The translations under genes were made by a program, and so were the position numbers. Shown here one piece after another: positions 39,607 through 61,146 of a DNA stretch of 64,000 bases; within the stretch, counting starts at the first letter, position 1; every line of letters starts with the position of its first letter. Under the pieces are notes generated by a model that saw only the letters and a program-made list of their open reading frames with translations, was not told the origin of the DNA and searched no databases. The DNA comes from Gadus chalcogrammus (Eukaryota > Chordata > Actinopteri > Gadiformes > Gadidae), in contig NC_079426.1 of assembly GCF_026213295.1 (NCBI RefSeq), positions 483,548 through 547,547 on the forward strand, given 5' to 3'.

Positions 39607-41510
39607 ATGCTTTCGTTAAGGACCCTGTTGTTTTGTGGTGGTAGAAATGTCGGAAAGGGCCTGCAATCGAACAATGTGAGTAAGGTTACAGTACGCTTAG
39701 CTCGTTTAGGAAGCTAGGCTAAAACTATGTATCAAAGGTCAGCTGCTGCTGTATCGTTAGCGCGCAAGCGATTGAATCAAGTTGTTCTTTGTTTACCAGG
39801 CTCCTACAAGAAGCGAATGCATTTGACATATTAGTTCAATACAAATACATGCCATTTTAACTGTGAGTTACTGTATAAGAGGATACATGCTAGCTTGTTT
39901 AGCTACCTTACCCAAGCAGTTACACTGTGCAGCAGTGGTTGTCACGTCCTTGAATGGTTTCCTGGAGTATCCAATTAACTTCCTGATTCATCCAACTGAT
40001 CACCTCCCTGATTCGTATCACAGAAGAGTCCACATTTGCGGCAATGGCTGGTGAAGAGAGGGCAGAGCACCATCACAGCGGAGGTAGGGGCTCCCACGGC
40101 CCGGGCTGCATCCGCCGTCCCAAACGCAGCCTCCAATCGCATCGTTGGTCGCTGGTTGCTGGGCTGCAGCGGGTTGGTGGTCGGGGCTGTGGTCCTGGGG
40201 GGAGTCACAAGGTGAATCATTAGCTAATGACCGGGAGTGAGTCCTTACGTGTAGATGTTTATCCTTGATTCTATTTATGTATTTTAAATGTGTTCATTCA
40301 TTCATTTAGTAGTGTTTTCATGTTGTTTTTGCTTAATTGAACAGGTTGACCGAGTCGGGACTGTCCATGGTGGACTGGCATCTGGTGAGAGAAATGCGGC
40401 CCCCTCGGACCCCCGAGGAATGGGAGGCCGAGTTTGCAAAGTACCAGCAGTTTCCAGAGTTTAAAATGTAATTGTCCCCCTAATACAACCAAAGGCATTT
40501 AGGCTTACGATGATTTACATTTCACCTTTTTCCTAAATACGTTTCACACGATTTATATTATTATTTATTAGTTTGTGAATTTAATTTTCAGAATGAACCA
40601 CAACATGACCCTACCGGAGTTCAAGTTCATCTTCTACATGGAGTGGGGCCACCGCATGTGGGGTCGTCTGGTCGGGCTGGCCTACATCCTGCCCACCGTG
40701 TACTTCTGGAAGAAGGGCTACTTCACCCGCTCTCTGAAGGGGCGCGTGGTCGGCCTGTGTGGCTTCGTCTTCTTCCAGGTAAACGGGGACTAGCCGGTCG
40801 AGGGTAGTTGGTGTGACCAGCGTGTGCTCTACAGTATTCCTTTAATTTAATTAATTTTAAAACAGAACTTGAAATGGGATGTGAGGCGAATTGCAATATA
40901 TTGTCACCGTGTAACTTTAAATATTAACTTGGATATCGAACAGGCGCTCTTATCCAAAGCGCCTTACAGTGATGTCATTAATCGATAGTAAAGAATGAGG
41001 CTTCCTGCTCAAGGTTGTCATCAGGTTGACGCTGGAGTGTGTGTGTGTGTGTGTGTGTGTTTCCACAGGGCCTGCTGGGCTGGTACATGGTGAAGAGTGG
41101 CCTGGAGGAGAAGCCCGAGTCCCACGACGTGCCGCGGGTCAGCCAGTACCGGCTGTCGGCTCACCTGGGCTCTGCCCTGCTGCTGTACTGCGCCAGTCTG
41201 TGGACCGGCCTCCAACTGGTGCTGCCCGTCAACAAGGTACGCTCAGAACCAACCAGGTTAGAGTGATGACCTGCCCGTCAACAAGGTACGCTCAGGACCA
41301 ACCAGGTTAGAGGGATGACCGTGAAGCTAGAGCCCCTGGCCTAGTGGTCTGAGGAGGAACGCCTCCAGAGGGCAGGGTACCGTGGCTGTTTAATAGTCAG
41401 TGTCTGCTTTGTTCAAGGGACTTCTTCTTATTTTAATAAGTCCGTCTCAAAAGCGCTTGAGCGGCCCAGATGCAAACTACATTTCAAGGCATAGCCGTTC
41501 CTAGCCTGTC

Positions 41511-41541
<31 letters not shown>

Positions 41542-43634
41542 TAAAGATCCATAACCTTCAGAAGGAATTCATGAATGAGGTCCGCTAAATAATCTAGACC
41601 GGAATGTGAAATTGGTGTAAACAATAAATGACTTGAATATTAACAAGTTAAAATGAAACCGTAATGGGTTTGTCTGAATGTCTGTGTTTTGGTTTTCCAA
41701 TCCCTCCTCTCTTCCTGATTGTTTTCCATCGATCTCCCTTCAGCTGGCGGACACGGCCCGCCTCACTCAGCTGAGGCGCTTTGCCAAAGGCACTGGGGGT
41801 CTGGTCTTCCTCACCGCTCTGTCTGGTAAGGAACCTCCCTCTTCTTCACATGCACAAAGCAACCCCTTTCATACGCTCGTATCCATCTGTGAGGCATCTT
41901 TCAAACACTGATGTATGTTCTTGAACACGTGTCTTAGGGGCGTTTGTGGCGGGGCTAGACGCTGGCCTGGTGTACAACTCCTTCCCCAAGATGGGCGAGC
42001 GATGGATCCCAGACGACCTGCTGGCCTTCTCCCCCACGCTCAGGAACCTCTTTGAGAACCCCACCACTGTACAGTTTGACCACAGGATCCTGGTACGGGC
42101 CGAGCTATTCCTCCATCTTTGACCAGGATCTGGTCGTAACCCTTACTGCTACGAAGGCTTCTTAAGGCGGTCGTGTTTCTGCTCTTGTCCCCAGGCCGTC
42201 TCCTCTCTGACCGCCATCACTGGTCTGTACGCGTATTCCAGACGGGTGGCACTGCCCAGGAGGGCAAGGGTCGCCATCAGCCTCCTCACAGCCATGGCCT
42301 ACAGCCAGGTAGTACATTTACAGCATTTAGCAGAAGCTTTTATCCAAAGCGAATTTGTCAGAATAATAGTGTGTAAGGGTAAGCGAAGCGTGCCTTTCAT
42401 TTGGTAAGTCAGATGTAGAGGTCTGTGTAACAGAATGGACCCTCCCAGTAACCACTGACTGTTGTCTCTTTAGGTCAGATGTAGGAGTCTGTATAACAGA
42501 ATGGACCCTCCCAGTAACCACTGACTGTCTCTTTAGGTCAGAGGTCTGTATAACAGAATGGACCCTCCCAGTAACCACTGACTGTTGTCTCTTTAGGTCA
42601 GAGGTCTGTATAACAGAATGGACCCTCCCAGTAACCACTGACTGTTGTCTCTTTAGGTCAGAGGTCTGTATAACAGAATGGACCCTCCCAGTAACCACTG
42701 ACTGTTGTCTCTTTAGGTCAGAGGTCTGTATAACAGAATGGACCCTCCCAGTAACCACTGACTGTCTCTTTAGGTCAGATGTAGGGGTCTGTATAACAGA
42801 ATGGACCCTCCCAGTAACCACTGACTGTCTCTTTAGGTCAGAGGTCTGTATAACAGAATGGACCCTCCCAGTAACCACTGACTGTTGTCTCTTTAGGTCA
42901 GAGGTCTGTGTAACAGAATGGACCCTCCCAGTAACCACTGACTGTTGTCTCTTTAGGTCAGAGGTCTGTATAACAGAATGGACCCTCCCAGTAACCACTG
43001 ACTGTTGTCTCTTTAGGTCAGATGTAGGGGTCTGTATAACAGAATGGACCCTCCCAGTAACCGCTGACTGTTGTCTCTTTAGGTCAGAGGTCTGTATAAC
43101 AGAATGGACCCTCCCAGTAACCACTGACTGTTGTCTCTTTAGGTCAGAGGTCTGTATAACAGAATGGACCCTCCCAGTAACCACTGACTGTTGTCTCTTT
43201 AGGTCAGAGGTCTGTATAACAGAATGGACCCTCCCAGTAACCACTGACTGTCTCTTTAGGTCAGATTTAGGGGTCTGTATAACAGAATGGACCCTCCCAG
43301 TAACTGACTGTTGTCTCTCTAGGTCAGAGGTCTGTGTAACAGAATGGACCCTCCCAGTAACCACTGACTGTTGTCTCTTTAGGTCAGAGGTCTGTATAAC
43401 AGAATGGACCCTCCCAGTAACCACTGAGTGTTGTCTCTTTAGGTCAGAGGTCTGTATAACAGAATGGACCCTCCCAGTAACCACTGAGTGTTGTCTCTTT
43501 AGGTGGCCCTCGGTATCGGCACGCTGCTGCTGTACGTCCCAACGCCCCTGGCAGCGACACACCAGTCCGGCTCAGTGGTCCTCCTCTCGTTGGCCATCTG
43601 GGTCCTGGCAGAACTCCGCAAGGTGGCCAAGTAG
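39607..43634 (+). CDS. cox15: COX15, heme A synthase (9 exons, complete)
   Basis: Mitochondrial inner-membrane enzyme that oxidises the C8 methyl of heme O to make heme A for cytochrome c oxidase. Exons: 39607-39675, 40024-40211, 40345-40467, 40592-40778, 41069-41236, 41744-41825, 41938-42092, 42195-42308, 43503-43634; 1218 nt, 405 residues plus stop (human 410). The start [16 protein letters not shown] gives an arginine-rich, acidic-free targeting presequence and is the only upstream ATG whose frame enters exon 2; a nearby ATG at 39655 is out of frame. Motifs: [97 protein letters not shown]. These contain the paired conserved histidines of the CtaA/COX15 family. Exon 5's donor is duplicated, and exon 9's acceptor is the last unit of a 1.1-kb array. 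Confidence 0.96.
41223..41320. repeat. Tandem duplication of the donor of COX15 exon 5
   Basis: A 49-bp unit beginning CTGCCCGTCAACAAGGTACG occurs twice, with two substitutions. It contains the last 14 bases of exon 5 and the donor AAG|GTACGC. Confidence 0.95.
41512..41541. repeat. (GACA)n microsatellite, COX15 intron 5
   Basis: About seven GACA units. Confidence 0.9.
42410..43502. repeat. 60-bp array copying the acceptor of COX15 exon 9, about 18 copies
   Basis: Unit GTCAGAGGTCTGTATAACAG then AATGGACCCTCCCAGTAACC ACTGACTGTTGTCTCTTTAG. Each unit ends TGTCTCTTTAG|GT, matching the true acceptor TTGTCTCTTTAG|GTGGCC at 43501-43502. Units are nearly identical; some lack TTG or have a longer GATGTAGGG form. 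Confidence 0.97.
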
Positions 43635-44506
43635 AATGCCTGCCTCTTCTACGGACCCCTTGGGGATCTTCCGGCCTCACCCTTGGTCCTCTCAGAGTCC
43701 CGGTGGTCATCTCGGTCACTGTCGAAGACGAATGGACTCGTTCTCTACCGAGGGAAATCGCAGGAGCAATGGCTGACGGAAAGTAGATATGGATTTTTGC
43801 GGTGAAGTCTTCTTTATGGCCCCACAGCATCACAATTGATTGTTCAACCGCAAGGTCCGATGTGGTCTGTGAGGGTGTTTCCTGACTGAAGAAATTGTTT
43901 TGGAAAACACACATCTTGTGGGACTTGGGGTGTCTTGATTTACTGGGTGTTACAGAGCTTTTATGCAAAAACAATATACGACTATTAACCATATTTATAA
44001 ACAGCGTTAGACCACTGTGTGTGTTAGAGTTGTTATCTTGTTGGTGCCTGATGCAAAAGACGGTGATTTGTCTCTTACCTGTTGCCTTTTCGACGATTTA
44101 TTTCACTGAAAGATACAAATCACAACCCAACACATAATTCATGAAAAAATCTATTCTGTCTGTAACCAACATCCTAGGATACGATTAGGAATATATATGG
44201 ATGAACAAATCCTAAACATACACTTGAATGCGACGCTTATGTGTTATATTATCTAAACATGACATTGTGCTTCTTAAAATATTCTCAAACATTTTGTATT
44301 TTGATACCATATATTCAAGTTAACTGGACCAATCGCAAACACTAGAGGTATCCTTGGTCTGGTTATGCACTGCTTAGTTTGTAGTTTGTCTTTATAAATC
44401 CAGTTAAAGCCAATATATTTGGAAGTGGCGAGAGGAAATCTCATGGAAATATGTTATAATTTGTATTAAGTTATTGTCTTCAAGCTTTTGATAAATACAG
44501 CAATGT

Positions 44507-44571
44507 AATAAATGAACTGAATCATTACCTTTACTTTTCTGTCATCCAGAAGTGTGACAGTGTTGAATAAA
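44507..44571 (+). terminator. cox15: COX15 poly(A) signal candidates
   Basis: Two AATAAA hexamers at 44507-44512 and 44566-44571 lie about 875 and 930 bp past the COX15 stop. They are the first good signals in the AT-rich 3' region from 43635. Confidence 0.5.
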
Positions 44572-44641
44572 GGAGAGGCCATGATGGTTGATGGTATTAA
44601 CGCTTCAATTCAAACGTCAATCTTTGCATAGCAATGGTAGG

Positions 44642-44647
44642 TTTATT
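44642..44647 (-). terminator. kcnip2: KCNIP2 distal poly(A) signal candidate
   Basis: TTTATT (AATAAA on the minus strand) 71 bp beyond the second COX15 signal. A closer KCNIP2 signal is at 45851-45856. If the distal one is used, the convergent transcripts end almost back to back and the KCNIP2 3'UTR is about 1.9 kb with two (GT)n tracts. Confidence 0.3.
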
Positions 44648-45633
44648 GTCTCTGTACAAAATATACACGTCTCAAATATGCAATGCAACCAGTTGAGGCT
44701 AGGTAACTAGACACACTCATTACAACAGATTAGTAGGTTATCATTGCCCCTAGACACAGTACATGCGGGTATACAGACAGGTCGAACCCTAGGTCAGGAA
44801 TGGAAGTTACTTAAGAAACAGCTGGGTCATTGGGACCAAAACATTTCCAAGAGAGAGAAATATACTTAAAAATAAATCACAAATAGTCGTGTTGTTTTAG
44901 GTCCTGATTCGAGCTTCATATTTGAGTTCACCTGACTGGATGATGTGTTGAGGACATCTAATGTTTTTTTTTTACCTATGTCGTTTTATTTCTCTGATAA
45001 AGAAGGTAGCGTGAGTGGAACATTTTTAGATGATGTTTCTGAGATCATTATTGCTTGCCTGGCCATTTAAAAATACCTCACAACATGTTAGTGACTCACT
45101 ATCCTGTTGAACCTATTGCACGTACACTTTCAGTAGCTCAGATAATTACGGACAGTTAATAATAACTAGGTATAAAGTATTACATAAAAAAGCTATATTC
45201 GTCAAAACCCTAACATTGGGGTCGGCAACCTCGAACAGTTTAATATCTTGGATCACCGCCTTATCGATGGGCAGCATGTCTCCCTCTATCTCCCCTCACA
45301 AGGGGTGGGAGTCCCTCCCTTATCCATGGCTCTCTCTGCATCCTCGTGTGGAACTGTGACTCTTTGGTGTTGATAGAAAGAGGGAGAATGTGGGAAGGGG
45401 GCATGGGAATTCTTAACAGTACCTTCCCAAACCGTTGTCAGCCATACACACAAACATGTGTACACACATACACACAGTCGGCTTGCACGCACACAAATAA
45501 TATGGCCACACAATTTTCTTTCCTCTATATGAAGGACTGGAGATGAGTATACAGGTTGGAAGCTGCAGTATTTTTTCTCTGGAATACATGGGAACGATAA
45601 CCAATGACTGTCTAATACCCCAACCTCAGGTTT

Positions 45634-45638
45634 GCGCG

Positions 45639-45725
<87 letters not shown>
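45634..45725. repeat. (GC)n(AC)n tract, KCNIP2 3' region
   Basis: Six GC units run into about 40 AC units, a continuous alternating purine-pyrimidine stretch with Z-DNA potential. Confidence 0.97.
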
Positions 45726-45731
<6 letters not shown>

Positions 45732-46422
45732 TGGGTGAGGCACCTTTAGATGAAAGGGAACATTTGACAGATAGAGGCAGACTTTGGAATTCCACTATAA
45801 ATACATAATTGGATATTGGTGACATCATCATGCGATATTGAAATTAGTTCTTTATTGAAAACAATACTTGTGCATTCGTCTGCCATTCGACCCTTGATAA
45901 AAGATGACCAGTTCTCTCTCTCTCTGTAGGGGTCCATAGTTCCCTTTGAGACTGTTTGGGATCCTTTTAGTCCACCAGGTGGTGCTAGATTAACTGCAAG
46001 AACCAGCAGAAAATGGGGCAAATTGTAGCTTTTGAGTATAGATTGTACCCACGGACCAAGATGACAGTTTGTTCCCAAAACCTTCTTAAGACATTCTTGA
46101 AGCAGGAATCACGGTGCCTTCCATCCTGATGAACTCTAATGTTCTGTCAGAAGTAACCTTCTATAAAACATGGGAATGTCTTCGGGTTGTGAGATGTTTG
46201 TCATCTACTCTCTCTTCCTGTGAGGTCCGTACACGTTTTCAGGATAAACAAGAAATTTGTAAGACAACTATTGTGTCTGACAGGAATCTCCCCGATGACA
46301 AAACCCTCTCACTCATCCCCCTCTTTCTCTCTTTCCTCTCCTGTTGCCCCTCGACCAGCAGCCTACGGATGGAGAGTTATCACAATCTACATACACATGC
46401 ACACACGCTCACACGTACGCAC

Positions 46423-46540
<118 letters not shown>

Positions 46541-46591
46541 TAGACCCACACCCCTTCCCAGTGTGGTGGATCCTCTGTTGCTCCAGCTCCT

Positions 46592-54916
<8,325 letters not shown>

Positions 54917-55124
54917 GCCGGCTGCCTCCCCCACCTGTGCTGCTGCACCCCCACTCCGCCTGCCGCTGTCAGCGACCCCCCCTCCCTCCTCCTCCTCCTC
55001 CCCCGCCCGTCACCAGATATGGAGCTAGAGTCCAGCCCTGCGCGCTGTTCCCCCCCTGGTCTCCGTCTCCGCCACCCCCCGCAGGAGCTCAGCCATCCTG
55101 ATGCCGCGCCGCCCAGAACCACAG

Positions 55125-55285
55125 AGGAGCCGCTCGTCCTCCCCCCGTCTCCCCCCCTCTCGCCCTCTCTCTCAGAGGAGCCTCTCGTTCTCCCCCCCTC
55201 TCCCCCCTCTCTCTCCCTCTCAGAGGAGCCTCTCGTTCTCCCCCTCTCTCTCTCTCTCTCTATCTCTGAGGAGCCTCTCGTTCTC

Positions 55286-55324
<39 letters not shown>

Positions 55325-55415
55325 AGCCTCTCGTTCTCCCCCCTCTCTCTCCCTCTCAGAGGAGCCTCTCGTTCTCCCCCCTCTCTCTCTCTCTCTCTGA
55401 GGAGCCTCTCGTTCT

Positions 55416-55448
<33 letters not shown>

Positions 55449-55515
55449 GGAGCCTCTCGTTCTCCCCCCTCTCTCTCTCTCTCTCAGAGGAGCCTCTCTC
55501 TCTCCCCCTCTCTCT
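55125..55515. repeat. CT-rich minisatellite upstream of the KCNIP2 membrane-type first exon
   Basis: Core GAGGAGCCTCTCGTTCTCCC then (CT)n of variable length, about nine copies, 200-600 bp upstream of the ATG at 54916. Confidence 0.94.
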
Positions 55516-55543
55516 CTCAGAGGCAGACCGTTGTTCCTCGCAG

Positions 55544-55614
55544 GACGGGAGTGGACCGAGGAACTAGACCGCCGCTTCCAGAGCACCGCCGCGTCCTCCA
55601 CCAAGAGTCCAAAG
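55544..55614 (+). other. Candidate exon-like segment, unassigned
   Basis: 71 bp bounded by TTCCTCGCAG and AAAG|GTACTT on the plus strand; one frame reads REWTEELDRRFQSTAASSTK. I do not recognise it and it lies on the strand opposite KCNIP2. It may be coincidence in a CT-rich region. Confidence 0.15.
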
Positions 55615-56019
55615 GTACTTTGGGTCCCAGGTGAAGTTGTTTTGTTGGTTGTTGGGTGGGAGGAGGAATATGTTTCTAACGCTCGCTCCACATTCCGCAC
55701 CTCCGATCTCAAACTCTACGTGCTGGCTGGCTTCTTCCCTCCCTCTCGCGGTTTCTCTTTCTCGTCCGTCCCTCTCCTCCTTAGTTCTGTGTCCTCTCTC
55801 CCTCTCTCTCTTTTCCCTCTCTTCTTCCCTCACACTCACTCCCATGTCTCTCTCCCTCTCTCTCTCTCACCCTCCCTCTCTCTCATCCTCCCATCTCTCT
55901 CTCTCGGTGTCTCCTGCCCTCCCCCTTGCTGTGTGTAATTGGGTCAGTGGAGGGTCTGGGTGAGGGGACGATCCAGAGAGGAAGAGAATAGAAAGGAAGG
56001 TAGGGCCTCCTGCCAGGTG

Positions 56020-56400
56020 ACAGACGAGGGGGGAGGGGGGGGAGTGGAGGGGGAGTGGAGGGGGGAGGAGGGGAGTGGAGGGGGGAGTAGGGGGAGTGAA
56101 GGGGGGAGTAGGGGGGGTGAAGGGGGGAGTAGGGGGGGAAGGGGGGGAGTAGGGGGGGTGAAGGGGGGAGTAGGGGGGGTGAAGGGGGGAGTAGGGGGAG
56201 TAGGGGGAGTGAAGGGGGGAGGTGGGGGAGTGAAGGGGGGAGTAGGGGGGGTGAAGGGGGGAGTAGGGGGAGTGAAGGGTTGGAATAGGGGGGGTTTGAA
56301 GTTGTGAAGGGGGGAGTAGGGGGGGAGGAGGGGGAGTGAAAGGGGGGAGAGTAGAAGTAGGGGGGGTGAAGGGCGGGAGTAGGGGGAGTGGAGGGGGGAA
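56020..56400. repeat. G-rich minisatellite bordering an assembly gap
   Basis: Units like GGGGGGAGTAGGGGGAGTGAA repeat irregularly up to the gap. High G-quadruplex potential on the plus strand probably explains the sequencing break. Confidence 0.93.
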
Positions 56401-56500
56401 NNNNNNNNNNNNNNNNNNNNNNNNNNNNNNNNNNNNNNNNNNNNNNNNNNNNNNNNNNNNNNNNNNNNNNNNNNNNNNNNNNNNNNNNNNNNNNNNNNNN
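56401..56500. other. Assembly gap of 100 N
   Basis: Exactly 100 N, the usual fixed size for a gap of unknown length. Confidence 0.99.
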
Positions 56501-57199
56501 TCAGTTCAACTGGGATTAAATAATGATGGACGGCTTGTCACATCATGTGAGTATGAAAGAAGAAATTGATTCAATAAAATATTATCATGTTGTAATTGCT
56601 GTGATATATTTAATGGCAGCATTATAACAACGACAACTATTTGACTTGAACATTGAACTTGCTCATGAGTTGAATAATACTAGGGCTAAAGGTTTAACAG
56701 GGTTTTGCTTTTCATTTTCACAATAGGCTAATGGAATAACACCTTTTAAATTATGAACACTAAATATAACGACTAACCTACTACCGGTAGTTATCAAATT
56801 AATTCAGGTACAGTATTTGAGGAGGATTTAGAATATCAGCATCCTTTATACGGATATGTAGAAAGTATAACATTTCTGGGACACAGAAGCCTTCCCAGAA
56901 ACAAGAAAAGGCAGAATCCTTTGGTATGGGTGCATGCTCCCATAACTCTATTTCTTTTCAGGTTCCACTTACTAGCTCCTCCAAACACACGCTTGGCTTC
57001 CACACTCTGCTCTCGCTCTCAGTCATCTAGTGCTTTTATCTCCTGCCCTGCTTGATGTCCTCCCTGTGAGATCCATACTCTGTCATTCCATCGCATTAAA
57101 CCCCCGCCAAAGGAGAAGTATGTTTACACACTGCACTGCAAAATAACTGCAGCTTGCTTCCACACAAAACACTTTGGGAAAACTTGAACCCTGTGTGGG

Positions 57200-57327
<128 letters not shown>

Positions 57328-58204
57328 GCTTTGTACCCAACTGTGCAGAAGCATGTCTGTGAAGACTAACCTTCAGACACACACCATGAAGGGGGAGGAG
57401 CTGTATGCATAAGACATCTTGCCAGTAGGTAGAGATGGGCGCGCCATCCCAGTACCTTTAAGGCTGTACATGAATTTCAACATTGAGGGGAAAGAAGGAA
57501 TGGAAGGGAATAACCGGGGCCGCGTGGACACTGAACAGGAAGGGGAGGAGACAGGGAGTCCCCGTGCGGGGGGGTTTGGCAGCTGGCGTTCACGGTCATA
57601 CTTCCAACCCCAGCAGACACCAGGCAGCCTCCGCCCCTAAACGTCACCTCCTTACAGACATCCAACAGCATTGTACATTACTGCACGGAGATCCGTCCAG
57701 GACCTCAGCTGACACACCTCACGCCTCCGCCACTCAACATCACAGCAGTGGAGGCCACGGGTTTAGGTGAGGCTGGCTTTGATATCATCCAGACATCCCA
57801 ACGAATGAAGTCAACTGATGTTTGGATGGCAGTTGACAACGGTCAGGTCTTTTTTTCAGCCTTACAAATTTTGCTTCACTCTGCTTGTGACGATCTGTAC
57901 TCGTTCTGCATGCAGAAGGCTAAACTGGATGTGTGCTCGACTCTGCTTACAGTCGCAGAGGACACCACTCTTCAATTTCAGAAAGATTCAATTATGCTTA
58001 TTGTTTTATCCCCTGTGGTATATTTTTCATCACATTCATCTGTCTGAGTAGGTGCACATAAAAATCCACTATCACTTAAGCCCAATACATCAAATAAACA
58101 TATTCAGCATATCATCTTGGTAAAATCGCTAGACATGATCCAGTATTCGTCAACAAGCCCGTTTGACTTCTACTATTAAGGGCATTGTGCCGTGTCATAA
58201 AGAA

Positions 58205-58349
<145 letters not shown>

Positions 58350-58470
58350 GACAGCCGCTCCATCTCTGCTCTGAGTCGAGATGGGGCAGCAGTGCTAAAC
58401 CACTGCTGCCTGAGAGAGAGAGAATAATACCACTTGCTTCTCAACCCCCAGACCCAATCCTCACACTAAA

Positions 58471-58577
<107 letters not shown>

Positions 58578-61020
58578 AAGGAGCAAGGAGTGGAGAGTGA
58601 GGAAGAAGACGAAGGGAGATGCAGGACACAGAAATTGAAAAAGGGAAGAAGGGAAGGAGGATGAAGAAGGGCCAAGCTGGGCTTAAGGGAACTATATGTC
58701 TACGTGGATAAAAACACATGCATTCCAGACACAACCGGGAACCCAGAAAAGCCTTGCAAATCCGTCTTGTCCTTTCTTAATCAATATCTAAAGCCCGCTG
58801 AATGTTAAAACCAGGGCATTACTTCTCTCTCTGAGCAGACACATTATTTATCTCACTTCCTCTCTCCCTCTATCCATGGATCTTGTTCTCTATCACTCTT
58901 TCTCTTTCCCTCTCCCCCTGCCTCCCTAGTTCTCATTCCTCTGATGAGGAAACCAGAGCATGCTCTCAATACTTAAACCTCATCTCTAAATACAGACAAC
59001 ATCTCTCTGCAACACTCCCAGGGGAATGCCGGGGACGCACATTCAATTTGATATTTGCTGTTGCTGTCTCTCACAATGTTACCACTCTCTCCCTATACAA
59101 AGGAGCAATGACTTGGTTCCTAATGTTCCTAAATGAGCACTTTTATGGAGGACACGTAAGTATAAGGAGGCTCCCTTCCCATTCCATCCACTTAAGAAGT
59201 GGCAGTTGGGTCAAGGTGTCCTTGATCGAGACAGTAACCTCCAACAAGCTGCTCTTCGCCTTGCATGATTGCTGCCACCCCTGCTGCCGGGGCAGCAATG
59301 TGTGTATGAATGGGAGGACGAGACACTGTAAAACCCTGTGAGCAGCCATTGAGGTAAGTAAAGCACGCCAACGCATCCTTTCTGATTATTGTTTCAGCAA
59401 ACGTTGCTCCTCGACCAGCTGGCCTCAGAGTCCATCTCTATCTGTCTGTGACCCCCTCCCCACCTGTTCCCCATAACCCCCCCACAAGGTGTGTGTGATG
59501 AGTCCATCTGTGCAGGGGAACAGCCCATCTGCAACCAAATGATGCCATCAAAATGTAATCACAGGGCAGTGAGGGCAGATCCATCGCGGTGCTCTCAACA
59601 GACAGGAGAAGGTGACTTTTGGTCAAGTATCGTTTGGAATGTGTGTGTGATGTGACTTTACTGTCAGTCAAAGGTTGAAGATTCAACCTTCACAAGGGCT
59701 GCCATTGAGCTGGACACAGAATCCCTAATGTGTGTGTACACACACGCACATTAAGATTAAGTCTATATACTCACTCTTGGTCTGCGACTATTCTCTTCCA
59801 CTGCTTTGACTGAATCAGAGGGTTGACTAAGTACCGGATCTAAGGGCATCTACCCTGTGGTTAAAGCCCACTTTGTTACCTTTCAGTTATGATCTTAACT
59901 ATTCGACTATAGACTGCCTCCCGAAACTACTAGTTAAACAACCTGTTCCAAGTGTAATACCTTTCCACACTCAACATTACCTACATGCTTCTTCAGGACA
60001 TGATGTGTTTCACTCCTCTACATTTCAATCTGTCTCTCTCTATCTCTCTCTGTGTCTTTCTTAATATCTCTCTCTATGTCTCCTTGGCTCTTTGTATCGC
60101 TCTATATATCTGTGTCTCTCTGTTACATTCTATGTCTCTGTCTCTCTTTATATCTTGCTCTATGTCCCTGTGTCTCCCTTTATATCCCTCTCCATGTCTC
60201 TTTATAATTCTCTATATCTCTGTGTCTCTCTTTATATTTCTCTATGTCTCTGAGTCTCTCTATAATTCTCTCTATGTCCCTGTGTCTCCCTTTATATCAC
60301 TATGTCTGTCTCTCTCTCTGTTCCTCCACCTCTTCACCAAAAAAAAACATTGGTGTCCCCTACTTCTCACTCGTTACCATTTCTAGTGTTTATATCTGTT
60401 TATATGTCTGTGTGTGTGTGCTTATGTTAACCCACAGTTGCGTTTGTGCACTACAAAATTTGAGGTGTGTGTGTTTGCAGTGATATGATTTACACTAGTT
60501 ATTGGAGGGAGGAACTCTGAGGGAGTACAGAATTCCCCTGAGCAATAGGGAGTGCAATCGAGTGTTGCTCTCTCACCATGTCTCTCTCTCTGTTTCTCTC
60601 TCTCTCTATCGCTGTCTCTCCTTGCTTGTTCTCTCATCTGTCTCTCTCTCTCTTTCTCTCACCTATTCTTCCTCTCTTGCTCTCAACAAGTGGGAACTCC
60701 CCATTGCTGGCCCTGAACTTTGGGCCAGACTCATCCATCTTCTAAGAGAGAACACCAGCCACGAGAGAGACATTGAGCAGACTCAGGATATTAATAAAAA
60801 GTTAATGTAACAAAAGAACACACACCCACATTCACAGTTACACAAAGTACCACAAACAAGGGTGAATGTGTGATAAATATAGGTCACTGAATAACACCCA
60901 GTGCTTAAATTATTACCGTTTATGTTTCCTCCTCCTGAACATACTTTTTTTAGCTGCTTCTTTGCAAAAAAGGCAATTATGTTAGGTATCAGAAACACAG
61001 TTCAGGCGCAAGTAAGAGTT

Positions 61021-61146
<126 letters not shown>

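Noticed and set aside
39655..39675. Alternative COX15 start at ATGTCGGAAAGG
   Set aside because: It enters exon 2 out of frame and meets a stop within about a dozen codons; the ATG at 39607 stays in frame.
42327..43562. 411-codon minus-strand frame
   Set aside because: It reads the 60-bp COX15 intron array antisense and overlaps COX15 exon 9; the period of 60 keeps any frame open.
59143..59376. 77-codon minus and 152-codon plus frames near 59100-59370
   Set aside because: They look locally protein-like (cysteine-rich on the plus strand), but no family, start context or splice partners were found.
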